This document shows, piece after piece, positions 36,650-43,575 of a DNA stretch of 64,000 bases (position 1 is the first letter of the stretch; every line of letters starts with the position of its first letter). A program made the translations under genes and the position numbers. The DNA comes from Microbacterium azadirachtae (lineage in GTDB: Bacteria; Actinomycetota; Actinomycetes; Actinomycetales; Microbacteriaceae), in contig NZ_JYIX01000038.1 of assembly GCF_000956505.1 (NCBI RefSeq), positions 248,001 through 312,000 on the forward strand, in the 5' to 3' direction. The notes beneath the pieces are model-generated. The model made no database searches. It was not told where the DNA came from and was given only the letters and a program-made list of their open reading frames with translations.

Positions 36650-36828
36650 ACAACAGCAAGCACGGCACCAAGACTCAGGCACTCATCGCCATGGCGACTG
36701 ACATCGCGGAAGCACTTGAGGCGGGGACGACCCAATCGGACACGGTTCAGGCGTCCCTGCCTCAGTTCGCGGCGATGGTGAGGCCGCATGATGCCGTGCT
36801 TGCTGATCGCATCCTCGCGTTCGCTTGA
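36646..36828 (+). CDS. Small element protein (60 aa), unknown
   Basis: A GTG overlapping the previous stop opens a 60-codon frame. The product (NNSKHGTKTQALIAMATDIA start) is helical and weakly acidic. No family is recognised. Coding is supported by the GTGA overlap and its place in a run of tightly packed genes. Confidence 0.6.
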   Translation: MNNSKHGTKTQALIAMATDIAEALEAGTTQSDTVQASLPQFAAMVRPHDAVLADRILAFA

Positions 36829-36852
36829 CCCAACCAACAAGGAGAAGAAGAC

Positions 36853-37125
36853 ATGGCTGCTATCGCCAACACCACCAAAGCCCTTGAGGCGCTCAAGGCT
36901 GAGTATGCCTTCGGAGAGCGCGAGTTCGCGGATGGTGCGGAGCTCGTGGCGTACGTCGCGGAGCTCGACGTCATCGTGCAGGAAGCCCGGGATATCAAGG
37001 GGTTCTACAAGAACAAGTTGGCGGTCATCTCGTCTCAGAAGAGTCGGGCGGCTCGGCAGGAGCGGATCGAGAAGGCACTCGCGCTGCTGGAGCGCGAGGA
37101 AGCGGCCCACGCGAACGCGAAGTGA
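36853..37125 (+). CDS. Helical element protein (90 aa), unknown
   Basis: A strong AAGGAGAAGAAGAC precedes the ATG. The 90-residue product is Ala, Glu and Lys-rich and should form two long helices or a coiled coil (KALEALKAEYAFGEREFADG; SRAARQERIEKALALLERE). No family is recognised. The ribosome site is among the best in the element, suggesting high expression. Small coiled-coil proteins in this position can be scaffolding-like, but this is only a suggestion. Confidence 0.68.
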   Translation: MAAIANTTKALEALKAEYAFGEREFADGAELVAYVAELDVIVQEARDIKGFYKNKLAVISSQKSRAARQERIEKALALLEREEAAHANAK

Positions 37126-37136
37126 CGCGTGCATCT

Positions 37137-37162
37137 CGTCCTCACTCGTTCGGGTGAGGACG
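37137..37162 (+). other. Intercistronic hairpin
   Basis: CGTCCTCAC (37137-37145) pairs perfectly with GTGAGGACG (37154-37162) around an 8-base loop, twelve bases after the 90-residue gene. It may attenuate or end transcription before the membrane-anchored protein gene. Confidence 0.55.
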
Positions 37163-37202
37163 GGATGGGCGTTTCAAGCCCTCCAGAACAAAGGAACTGA
37201 GA

Positions 37203-37778
37203 ATGACTGACACCAAGAAGACGTGGTCCGTGAAGAAGCGCTGGGCGATCCTCGGTGGCGTGCCTGTGGGCCTTGTCGCCCTGCCTGCCGCTGCGCTCGC
37301 TGCGTACTTTGCGCTCGCTGGGATCAGCGGCTCGGGGACGAACGGGGAGTTCACGGCCAAGTGGGCGACGGGATTCGCGCCGACCATGGATACGAGCGCA
37401 CTGACTGTGCAGCCCGCGGGAACTGCCGCGGTGAACAGCGGGCGGCTCGACCTGCCCGCGCTCACGATCTACCCGAACGAGACATTCACTGTCGAGGCGC
37501 CCATCGTGTCGGGTGCGGCCAGCCAGGCGGGCTACGTGGCCGGGGTCGCGATGCCTGGCCTTCCGAAGGGTGCCACAGCTGAGCTCGTGAGTGGGTGTGG
37601 TGTGAAGGTGACGAACTCGATGCAATACGTCAAGGTGAAGGTGACGGCGCCCGCCGCGCTCGTCGCAGGTGGTCAGTGGTCGCTCGCTGCGGATAGCGGC
37701 GTCAAGGTCACGCCGCTGGCATCCAGCACGTCGAGCGCGCCCGCAGGGGTGACCTGCCCTGTGTTCACGGCTCCGTAA
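37203..37778 (+). CDS. Membrane-anchored or secreted element protein
   Basis: The 191-residue product has a basic N-terminus (TDTKKTWSVKKRW) and one hydrophobic helix (AILGGVPVGLVALPAAALAAYFAL, about 15-38), followed by a Thr/Val/Gly-rich, beta-strand-like outer domain with two cysteines (SGCGV and TCPVF) that could form a disulfide. No family is recognised. As the only surface-type product of the element it could affect phage adsorption or exclusion. That is inference from location only. A hairpin terminator follows. Confidence 0.68.
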   Translation: MTDTKKTWSVKKRWAILGGVPVGLVALPAAALAAYFALAGISGSGTNGEFTAKWATGFAPTMDTSALTVQPAGTAAVNSGRLDLPALTIYPNETFTVEAPIVSGAASQAGYVAGVAMPGLPKGATAELVSGCGVKVTNSMQYVKVKVTAPAALVAGGQWSLAADSGVKVTPLASSTSSAPAGVTCPVFTAP

Positions 37779-37789
37779 TCGCCTGCGAA

Positions 37790-37833
37790 GAAGGCCCCGT
37801 CGCTCCTGGTTTGTCCAGGGTGGCGGGGCCTTC
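37790..37833 (+). terminator. Terminator of the plus-strand gene run
   Basis: GAAGGCCCCG (37790-37799) pairs with CGGGGCCTTC (37824-37833), with an inner CCTGG/CCAGG stem. It lies 11 bp after the stop of the 191-residue gene and is followed by a T-containing tract. Confidence 0.85.
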
Positions 37834-37870
37834 GTCGTTCAGGGCTTGCTCATCTCAGCGACGTTGAGTT

Positions 37871-37930
37871 CTGGGCTCCCCGAATGGCTTCTGAGTGGCC
37901 TAGCAAGCGCTGGCGATTCGGGGAGCCCAG
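37871..37930. terminator. Long inverted repeat between convergent element operons
   Basis: CTGGGCTCCCCGAAT (37871-37885) pairs perfectly with ATTCGGGGAGCCCAG (37916-37930). It sits between the plus-strand terminator and the end of the minus-strand block, so it probably stops minus-strand transcription. Just beyond it, AACTGCCCT occurs twice in a row. Confidence 0.65.
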
Positions 37931-37971
37931 ATGAGCCGTATGGCTTGCGTTCTGAAACTGCCCTAACTGCC

Positions 37972-38271
37972 CTACTTACCCTCAAGGCGGGCGATTGCGT
38001 CGGCCATGGCGGCTTCGGCTTCGCGGAGGCTCTTTTCGGCTTCGATGACCGCTTCGCGGAGAGCGATCCGGCGGCCGTCGAGCAAGTGGTAGACGGTGGG
38101 ATCGGAGACTGGGCCCTTGCTGCGCTCGGTGGTGTCCTCGATGGGGCGCGGTGTTGCGCCGGCCTGCCACTGGGCTTCTGCTGCGTCTCCGATGAGGGCG
38201 TGAGTTCTGAGGTAGGCGGCGCCGAAGAGTTCGAGGGTGTCGAGAGCGTCGGTTGGAGCGGGAGCAGCCAT
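37972..38271 (-). CDS. Small helical element protein (99 aa), unknown
   Basis: AAAGG precedes the ATG at 38271. The 99-residue product is acidic and helical, ending in a coiled-coil-like stretch rich in Glu and Ala (EAVIEAEKSLREAEAAMADA). It recalls small helical proteins common in Microbacterium phages, but no family can be named with confidence. The in-frame start at 38379 is rejected because it would overlap the upstream 55-residue gene. It is the last gene of the minus-strand block. Confidence 0.62.
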   Translation of the reverse strand: MAAPAPTDALDTLELFGAAYLRTHALIGDAAEAQWQAGATPRPIEDTTERSKGPVSDPTVYHLLDGRRIALREAVIEAEKSLREAEAAMADAIARLEGK

Positions 38272-38285
38272 GGGAGAGCCTTTCA

Positions 38286-38453
38286 TTAGTGGTTGGGGTT
38301 GCGGTAGGGGATGACGTCCTCGCCATACAGGAGGCGAGCACCGTGGATGCTGCTGGGCAGGTCGCTGGACTGCTGCCATACGTGGTCGATGGGATCGGCG
38401 TCGGCGAGGAAGCCGCCGGTAGCGTGGCTGGGTGGGGCGGGCTGGTCGGTCAT
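38286..38453 (-). CDS. 55-residue element protein, unknown
   Basis: AAGGAG lies before the ATG at 38453, which overlaps the HNH gene stop (ATGA). The product runs from TDQPAPPSHATGGF to VIPYRNPNH and is Pro- and Asp-rich. A recognisable family is absent. Strong ribosome site and overlap support coding. Confidence 0.62.
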   Translation of the reverse strand: MTDQPAPPSHATGGFLADADPIDHVWQQSSDLPSSIHGARLLYGEDVIPYRNPNH

Positions 38454-39190
38454 GCGGTCTCCTTGATGTGTGGGAAGAGCTCGATGATGTGGTCGACCCG
38501 GTGAGGGTAGGTGATTGCGAGCCAGGTGATCGGGTGGACGTCGTGCTTGCCGCCTGGGCCGCGATTACAGGTTGAACAGGACGGCGCGAGGTTCGAGAAG
38601 TCGTCTGAGCCGCCGAGTGCCTTCGGCATGACGTGTTCGAGGTCTTCGGCTGGGTTGGTCAGGCAGTAGATGCAGACCTTCGGGTCGATGCCCTGGGCGG
38701 TCCAGTGGGCGGCTAGCTTCTTGTCCCGTTTGAGCTTCCGGTGGCGCTTGCGGCAGCCATTACGGGCGCAGCGGCGCTGGCGGCCGTCGAGCGCGGTCCA
38801 GTCGCGGCTGAAGGCGTCTGCGGGGAGGAGTTCGCCGCAGCCCGCGCAGGGCCTCGTCTGGCCGCGGAGGCGGAGGAAGTCGGCGTCGGCTTCTGCTTCG
38901 GTGCGGGCTCTGAGGCGGGCGTAGGTGGCGCGGTGGGCAGCGAGGTGCGCTTCGCGACCTGCCGGGGTGGCCCGGCGGCGGCGAGAGGCTTCGCGATTGG
39001 CTTCGCGATTGGCTTCGCGGCCGGCTAGGGTGGCCCGGCGACGGCGCATGGCTTCGCGGGCTGCCTTGCGGTTCGCCACCGTGCACGGGACACAGGCAGA
39101 CTCTCCGCGGCGACGGTGGGCCGTGTAGCCGGCGGTAGTCCCGCACCGGGGGTCGGTAGTCGGGGGGAGTTTCTTGGTCGCGGTGGTCAC
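38450..39190 (-). CDS. HNH endonuclease
   Basis: The 246-residue protein has an N-terminal Cys pair (CGTTAGY...ACVPC), an Arg-rich repeat region (RRRRATLAGREA and RRRRATPAGREA, about 50-80), a CAGC zinc site (about 115) and a C-terminal HNH nuclease with CIYC, LEHVMPKALGGSDDFSNLAP and CSTC. HNH proteins beside terminase genes are needed for DNA packaging in many HK97-type phages, but no large terminase is present here. It is coupled to both neighbours by four-base overlaps. The start is a GTG at 39190. Confidence 0.88.
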   Translation of the reverse strand: MTTATKKLPPTTDPRCGTTAGYTAHRRRGESACVPCTVANRKAAREAMRRRRATLAGREANREANREASRRRRATPAGREAHLAAHRATYARLRARTEAEADADFLRLRGQTRPCAGCGELLPADAFSRDWTALDGRQRRCARNGCRKRHRKLKRDKKLAAHWTAQGIDPKVCIYCLTNPAEDLEHVMPKALGGSDDFSNLAPSCSTCNRGPGGKHDVHPITWLAITYPHRVDHIIELFPHIKETA

Positions 39191-39393
39191 TGGGCGGCCG
39201 CCTGCGCGTTCTTGAGCTGGGCGAAGTGCGCTTCGCGGATGGCGCGGTCGCGCTCGTTCCGGGCATGGCTGCGGCGGCGCTGGACCCAGCGGATGCGGTT
39301 GTGGATGCGCCAGCGATCGTGCGGGTCGGTGGTTTCGGCGAGCAGGGCGTTCAGCCGGCTCATTGAGGCTGGAAGGTGGTGTGGAAGGGCCAT
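39187..39393 (-). CDS. Small basic element protein (68 aa), unknown
   Basis: The 68-residue product is basic and helical (RIHNRIRWVQRRRSHARNERD), likely to bind nucleic acid. Its stop overlaps the GTG of the HNH gene, so the two are coupled. A GAGAGAG stretch precedes the ATG. Confidence 0.6.
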   Translation of the reverse strand: MALPHHLPASMSRLNALLAETTDPHDRWRIHNRIRWVQRRRSHARNERDRAIREAHFAQLKNAQAAAQ

Positions 39394-39444
39394 GGTGGGC
39401 TCTCTCTCGGTGGGGGCGCTGTCGGTCTGAGGGGGCGAGAAGAA

Positions 39445-39478
39445 CGCCCCCAGCCGGCAGCGCGGGCGACTGGGGGCG
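39445..39478 (-). terminator. Hairpin within the minus-strand block
   Basis: CGCCCCCAG (39445-39453) pairs with CTGGGGGCG (39470-39478). On the minus strand TTCTTCT follows. It lies 20 bp after the stop of the 92-residue gene and probably separates two transcription units. Confidence 0.6.
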
Positions 39479-39497
39479 TGCGCATATGTTGACGCGG

Positions 39498-39776
39498 TTA
39501 GGTCTGGGGACTGGCGAGAGCTGCGACCTTGGCTGCCCGCTTCTTCGCCCGGTACTTCTGGGCGGCGGCTACGGCCTTAGCGCGGCCAGCCGGGGTAGCG
39601 CGGCGAGCTCGGGCATCTTCTTTGTTACAAGGGCGACACCAGACGGCGAGACCGTCTGCACGGTGCCGATTGGGGGCGAAGTCATGGGTGTGGGTGCCAC
39701 ATTTTGGGCATCGTTTAGAGGCCAGCCGGGACTCTATGGTTGCGGCGGCTGAGGTGATGGTGTCGATGTCATTCAT
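39498..39776 (-). CDS. Zinc-finger element protein related to the HNH gene's N-terminal part
   Basis: The 92-residue protein has CPKCG (about 23-27) and WCRPC (about 46-50), a four-Cys zinc site, followed by the basic segment ARARRATPAGRAKAVAAAQK. That segment closely matches the RRRRATPAGREAHLAAHRA part of the 246-residue HNH protein. It looks like a stand-alone copy of that DNA-binding region, as in endonuclease VII-like phage proteins but without a nuclease core. Its ATG overlaps the previous stop (ATGA). Confidence 0.68.
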   Translation of the reverse strand: MNDIDTITSAAATIESRLASKRCPKCGTHTHDFAPNRHRADGLAVWCRPCNKEDARARRATPAGRAKAVAAAQKYRAKKRAAKVAALASPQT

Positions 39777-40078
39777 GGGCGAGCTCCGGCGGTCTTGGCG
39801 GTCTTCTGGGCCTTGAGGACGGCGAGTCGTGAGGCCGATGCGGTGGGCTTGGCGCCGGCGCGGAGGCGGCGATCGCGGTCGTCACGGATGGTGCGGTTGA
39901 TCTGGGCGAGCTGGCCCTGGAAGGTCGCGAGGAGCCGAGAGTCGAAGGATCCGGTCGGGAGCTGGGCGTCCATCTGGTCGGCTACTGCGCGGGCGAGGGA
40001 GACGATTGCGGCCATGCGGTCTTCGGCCATGACCGGGTCGGAGGCGATGACGGTTTCGAGATCTTCGCGGAGGGTCAT
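39773..40078 (-). CDS. Element protein, possible small-terminase-like
   Basis: The 101-residue protein is helical: SLARAVADQMDAQLPTGSFD, LLATFQGQLAQINRTIRD and a basic tail. The layout of a helix with LARA-x-A-D, a short linker, a second helix and a basic tail faintly resembles small terminase subunits of actinophages. This is a weak suggestion, not an assignment. It overlaps both neighbours by four bases. Confidence 0.55.
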   Translation of the reverse strand: MTLREDLETVIASDPVMAEDRMAAIVSLARAVADQMDAQLPTGSFDSRLLATFQGQLAQINRTIRDDRDRRLRAGAKPTASASRLAVLKAQKTAKTAGARP

Positions 40079-40473
40079 GCGTAGCCTCCATGGAGGTTGG
40101 TGAGTGTGCTGATGACTGCGTACCGGTGGGCGTGGCTGGCGGAGTAGGCCGGGAGGTCGGTGAGGTCGGCTGACCAGCCGTCGGTGTCGTCAGGGTCGGC
40201 GTCGTCTTCGAGGGCCGGCGAGCCCTCGGTGAGGAGGTAGCGGAGCTTGGCGAGGTTGTCATCGGGGAGGAGGTTCTTGGCGGCCATCAGAAGCTCCAGC
40301 TCGTTGGCGAGGGTCATTGCCGGGGTCGTGTCGGTGAGGTCCTCGTCCGCGAGGGTCTGCTGGAGGCGGTCGAGGGTGGTGCTGCCGATGCCGATGGTTT
40401 CGAAGCGGGCGGCAATGCCGGTGGTGAGGCGGATGGACTCGGCGCGGAGCGCCGGGTGGGCGAGAGAGGTCAT
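40075..40473 (-). CDS. Acidic element protein (132 aa), unknown
   Basis: AAAGG precedes the ATG at 40473. The 132-residue product has an N-terminal helical part (LAHPALRAESIRLTTGIAAR) and an acidic middle (ALEDDADPDDTDGW). A family is not recognised. The frame continues upstream to 40773, but that extension crosses the hairpin cluster and has random Pro/Arg-rich composition, so it is excluded. It heads the three-gene run 40473-39498. Confidence 0.65.
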   Translation of the reverse strand: MTSLAHPALRAESIRLTTGIAARFETIGIGSTTLDRLQQTLADEDLTDTTPAMTLANELELLMAAKNLLPDDNLAKLRYLLTEGSPALEDDADPDDTDGWSADLTDLPAYSASHAHRYAVISTLTNLHGGYA

Positions 40474-40634
40474 GGGAGCCTTTCGGATCTGGGAGCGGGG
40501 TGAGGGGTGAAGTCCGATTCTCGGATTTGAAAACCGTTCAGGAGGGGGACGGACATTGCCGGGAGTTGAGCCGAGGGCTGTCCACCCACAGGATGGAAGG
40601 CGCCCTACCTCCCCGGGGCGCTGGAAGTAGTGAG

Positions 40635-40903
40635 CACCACACCCCGGCTGCGTCGGCGAAACCGGTGGACTAGACACCGGGCAGGAGGGCAACAGCAGCC
40701 GGGGTGTGGTGGGTGTCGATCGCCGCGGTGCCAGCCGTGCATCGACTCTGGTCGCGCGGGTCCTAACCGCCACCAGACTCGACCACGCCTTAGAAAGGAG
40801 AAGGCTGTCGAGTCTCCACGTGGCATAAACCCCGAAGGAACACGTGGAGCAGTGACCGGCCAGGCTTTGAGACCTGGCCGGCCGGCTGGGTTACCTACCC
40901 AGC
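40635..40903 (-). ncRNA. Candidate structured RNA: cluster of strong hairpins downstream of the capsid gene
   Basis: At least six perfect stems lie in 270 bp: 40635-40651 with 40695-40711 (17 bp) enclosing 40662-40667 with 40675-40680; 40775-40783 with 40807-40815 (9 bp, inner GCCTT/AAGGC); 40814-40822 with 40841-40849 (9 bp); 40856-40864 with 40873-40881 (9 bp, terminator-like); 40885-40891 with 40897-40903 (7 bp). No credible gene covers it. The minus strand is chosen because the flanking genes read that way. It could be a stable RNA, a processed 3' UTR or a DNA-level recognition site. Confidence 0.55.
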
Positions 40904-40916
40904 GGAGGGTGTTGGC

Positions 40917-42032
40917 TTACGCGCCAGCGGTCTCCACGATGACGATTGCCGGGGAGGCGAAGACGTCGATCGCGAAGCGGCCTTCGGTCAGAGCGCGGAG
41001 CTCGTTGTACTCGAAGCGCGAGATGGAGTCCCACTTGGTCTCCACACCCTGCTTGTCGACCGAGATGCCGACCTTCGAGCTGTCGAGCACGATCGCCGTG
41101 TCGGCGGCCAGGCCGGTCACGATGACCGGGAAGAGACCGTTGAGGCGACCATCTTCTGCCCGCTTGTAGAGGTAGTTGCCGTCGGCGTCCTTGGCCAGCT
41201 CGATGGCGTTAGCCGTCGCGCGGGAGAGAAGGACCACATCGGGGCTGTAGCCCAGGTCGAGGGCCTTGGTGCTGCCGAGGTAGATCGAGTCCATCGCGTT
41301 GTCCACGAAGGCCTGGGACTGCGTGCCGGCGACCGTGGTGAACTCGGCCACAGCAAGGTCAGCGACCTTCGCGAAGATGCCGGCGTTGAGCTCGGAGACC
41401 AGGAAGCCTTCGAGCGCGTCGTTGTCCTTCATCAGGTACGTGCCGACGTACTCGCTCATGTGGGCGACCACGTCGAGCGCACCCTCGACCTCTTCGACCG
41501 TGAAGACCGAGGTCGGCTTGAGGGAGCCCGCGGGGACCACTGCAGCATTGTTCGTGCGCACCGTCTGGCGGACGTACGAGTACTTGGACTCGCGCGCCTT
41601 GACGGCGAGGACGTCCAGGATGCCGAGGTTGCCCGTGGGCTTCGCGAGGACCAGCGGCGTCTTGTCGAACTCCACCGGGGTGACATTCGAGGCGTTGGCC
41701 ACAAGGCCCTTGGCCTCGATGTTGGCAGCCTGTGCGGCAGCCATGCGCTTGAGCGAGGCGGGGGTGATGAAGCCCTTCTTGCCGGCCTCGCGGGTGACCA
41801 CGCCAGTGCGGGCGTCCTCATACTCCTCGCCCGCGCTCGCCTGGTCGATGAGGTCGGCGTTCTTCAGACCGCGGATCGCGGCCTTGAGCTCGTAGGCGCG
41901 GTCGTTGCCCTGCTCGATGGTGTCGATCTCGGCATCGGTCAGGTTGCGGGCGGCCGCCTTGGCGTCGTCCACGATGTTGCTGAGCTTCAGCTGGATTGCC
42001 GAGAGCTCGGCCTTAGCGGACTTGATGTCCAT
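40917..42032 (-). CDS. HK97-type major capsid protein
   Basis: The 371-residue protein has an N-terminal helical delta-like region (about 1-75: KSAKAELSAIQLKLSNIVDD, TDAEIDTIEQGNDRAYELKA), then the HK97 fold with SYVRQTVRTNNAAVVPAGSL (E-loop region), FTVEEVEGALDVVAHMSEYV, LVSELNAGIFAKV and the A-domain LGYSPDVVLLSRATANAIEL. This would form the shell. No protease gene is adjacent, so the delta region would have to be removed by a helper or retained. AAGGAG stands 9 bp before the ATG. It is isolated by long non-coding stretches on both sides. Confidence 0.92.
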   Translation of the reverse strand: MDIKSAKAELSAIQLKLSNIVDDAKAAARNLTDAEIDTIEQGNDRAYELKAAIRGLKNADLIDQASAGEEYEDARTGVVTREAGKKGFITPASLKRMAAAQAANIEAKGLVANASNVTPVEFDKTPLVLAKPTGNLGILDVLAVKARESKYSYVRQTVRTNNAAVVPAGSLKPTSVFTVEEVEGALDVVAHMSEYVGTYLMKDNDALEGFLVSELNAGIFAKVADLAVAEFTTVAGTQSQAFVDNAMDSIYLGSTKALDLGYSPDVVLLSRATANAIELAKDADGNYLYKRAEDGRLNGLFPVIVTGLAADTAIVLDSSKVGISVDKQGVETKWDSISRFEYNELRALTEGRFAIDVFASPAIVIVETAGA

Positions 42033-42264
42033 GGTGTTTCTCCTTGGTAGGAACTAGAGCGAGCTGCTGCTCGCGGAAGTGCCTCCAAGACGGACTGCGC
42101 ACGCCAGCTAGCGGTCCCTCTCGGCGCCTGCCGCTCGGGGATCGATCGATGCTGGGGTGTCAGCTGGCCTTGTGCCCGGTCCGAACGGTTCCGCTCCTGC
42201 GGCTTGGCTCGGTGGGCTGTGGCGGTGTGGTCTGCGCGGCTGTTGGTCCGGCAGGCCAATAGAA

Positions 42265-42293
42265 AAGCCCCGACGCGGTGAGCGTCGAGGCTT
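42265..42293 (-). terminator. Rho-independent terminator upstream of the capsid gene
   Basis: Minus-strand AAGCCTCGACGC and GCGTCGGGGCTT form a 12-bp stem with one G-T wobble (plus-strand 42265-42276 with 42282-42293), followed on the minus strand by TTTTCTATT. It lies 233 bp upstream of the capsid ATG. Confidence 0.85.
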
Positions 42294-42304
42294 GGGCGAG
42301 GAGA

Positions 42305-42402
42305 CGGGCGGTAAGCCCGATTTCTCCCTCTACTTACCTATACCACATGTCAGTTAGCTGTCTTCGGCGGGTGTCGCGGAGCAGAAACTGATCCTGATCA
42401 GT
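42305..42402 (-). promoter_or_regulatory. Operator-like palindrome and possible promoter of a short leader RNA
   Basis: ACTGATCctGATCAGT (42387-42402) is a perfect 7+2+7 palindrome in an AT-rich tract. Downstream on the minus strand, TGTGGTATAGG (-10-like TATAGG, 42342-42337) could start a transcript near 42330. This would pass a small hairpin (42305-42309 with 42315-42319) and end at the terminator at 42265-42293, giving a leader or small RNA of about 65-70 nt. The rest of 42033-42591 shows no gene. Confidence 0.45.
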
Positions 42403-42591
42403 ACTTTCTCTCAAACTGTCTTCATTTCCCACGACTGACCCATGGCATTCTGTTGCGCAACGTTTGCGGAAGTGCTGCTTCTGCGGGTCCGCGGGTTAGC
42501 GGATGGTCTCAAATCTGTGAGCCTGTCGGGGAGCGCCCCCAGCGTGAACCGGCTCAACCGGGTTAGCCGATTGGCGCGGGTGACGCGGGTG

Positions 42592-43320
42592 TCAGCGGGC
42601 GGTCGGGGCCATGCGGGCGACCTCGGCGGCTGCCTCCCGGCGTGCGCGCTCGGCCTTGCGGGCGGCGGCTGCATCTGTCCGACCGGCGCGCATCCGGCCA
42701 GCGGCCGCGAGATCCGGGGAGACGTGGAAGCCGCGGTATCCGCGGACGCCCTTGCGCGTGGTCCGGACCAGGCCGCGGGATTCGAGGTCCCGGTTGAGCT
42801 GCTGAGTGCTGAGCGGCGGGTGCCCGAGGTCTGCGAGGTAGTCCACGGCTATCCGGCGAAGCGCGGTAGCCGGCGCCCAGCTGGCCGGGTCGAGGACGAA
42901 GACCTCCGCGAGGTTCTGAGGGAGTGCGAGAGCCAGAGCCCGGGCCGCGGAGGTCTGCGGGAGGCCGAAGGCCGCGGAGTAGTCGAGTGCATTGAGCGAC
43001 TGGGCGCGGTGGCCCGCAGCGGCCTTGGTCCAGTCGGGGGACGTGGTGATCGTCTGAATCGCGGTGATCCGGTCATCGGGGAGCCCGACTGCCCGCATCC
43101 AGGCGATGGGGTCGGTGTCGGACTTGGAGCGGTTGCACGGGCCACAGGCAGGCAGCAGGTTCCACGGGAGGTCGGTGCCGCCATGCTCGCGTGGGATGAA
43201 GTGGTCTACTGCACCGTCGGGGATGCTGCGACCGCAGTAGGTGCAGGTCCAGGTGGAACGGTGCCCCCAGCGCTGAGAGGCGAGGTCGTGGAGGTCGGCG
43301 GAGCTGAGCCAGTTGGCCAT
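42592..43320 (-). CDS. HNH protein with a C-terminal winged-helix-like domain
   Basis: The 242-residue protein starts MANWLSSADLHDLASQRWG. The HNH nuclease (about 25-65) has CTYCG, VDHFIPREHGGTDLPWNLLP and CGPCNRSKSD. The C-terminal part has RIAVDYLADLGHPPLSTQQL and GVRGYRGFHV, a winged-helix-like pattern of DNA-binding or primase C-terminal domains, then a basic tail. AAAGGA precedes the ATG at 43320. In the excised circle it faces the integrase across the shared right-end control region, so a role in DNA processing or control is plausible. Confidence 0.8.
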   Translation of the reverse strand: MANWLSSADLHDLASQRWGHRSTWTCTYCGRSIPDGAVDHFIPREHGGTDLPWNLLPACGPCNRSKSDTDPIAWMRAVGLPDDRITAIQTITTSPDWTKAAAGHRAQSLNALDYSAAFGLPQTSAARALALALPQNLAEVFVLDPASWAPATALRRIAVDYLADLGHPPLSTQQLNRDLESRGLVRTTRKGVRGYRGFHVSPDLAAAGRMRAGRTDAAAARKAERARREAAAEVARMAPTAR

Positions 43321-43340
43321 GGGGAGGTCCTTTCGGGGGT

Positions 43341-43502
43341 GGGGTGCAAAAGGTAAACCATATACACACATATATCGCGGGTCACTCGTGCCCTACTTGC
43401 CCCCAGGGGCCCGGATCCCAGTGTTTCCTAGGGAACGGGGAAGGGCGGAAACTGCCCTGAAGTCGCCCTGGAGGCTCCCCAGAGCAGCACCTTTTGCACC
43501 CC
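43341..43502. promoter_or_regulatory. Right-end control region with a perfect 14-bp inverted repeat
   Basis: GGGGTGCAAAAGGT (43341-43354) recurs inverted as ACCTTTTGCACCCC (43489-43502). Between them is an AT-rich tract (ATATACACACATATAT, about 43360-43375). No gene lies between 43321 and attR. The repeats look like paired operators. Confidence 0.6.
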
Positions 43503-43575
43503 AGTTCGGTGTGAATGCTAGCGCGGGACGCCATGGATCAGTCGGGGTTGAGGTCGTGAGCTGCCGTGACCCGGT

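Noticed and set aside
40075..40773. A 232-codon reading of the 132-residue element gene with a start at 40773
   Set aside because: The extra 100 residues are Pro/Arg/Ser-rich with no ribosome site and cross the hairpin cluster. AAGG before the ATG at 40473 fits better.
40741..40815. A possible tRNA in the hairpin cluster
   Set aside because: No T-loop TTC, no acceptor pairing and no anticodon arm of correct size can be formed.
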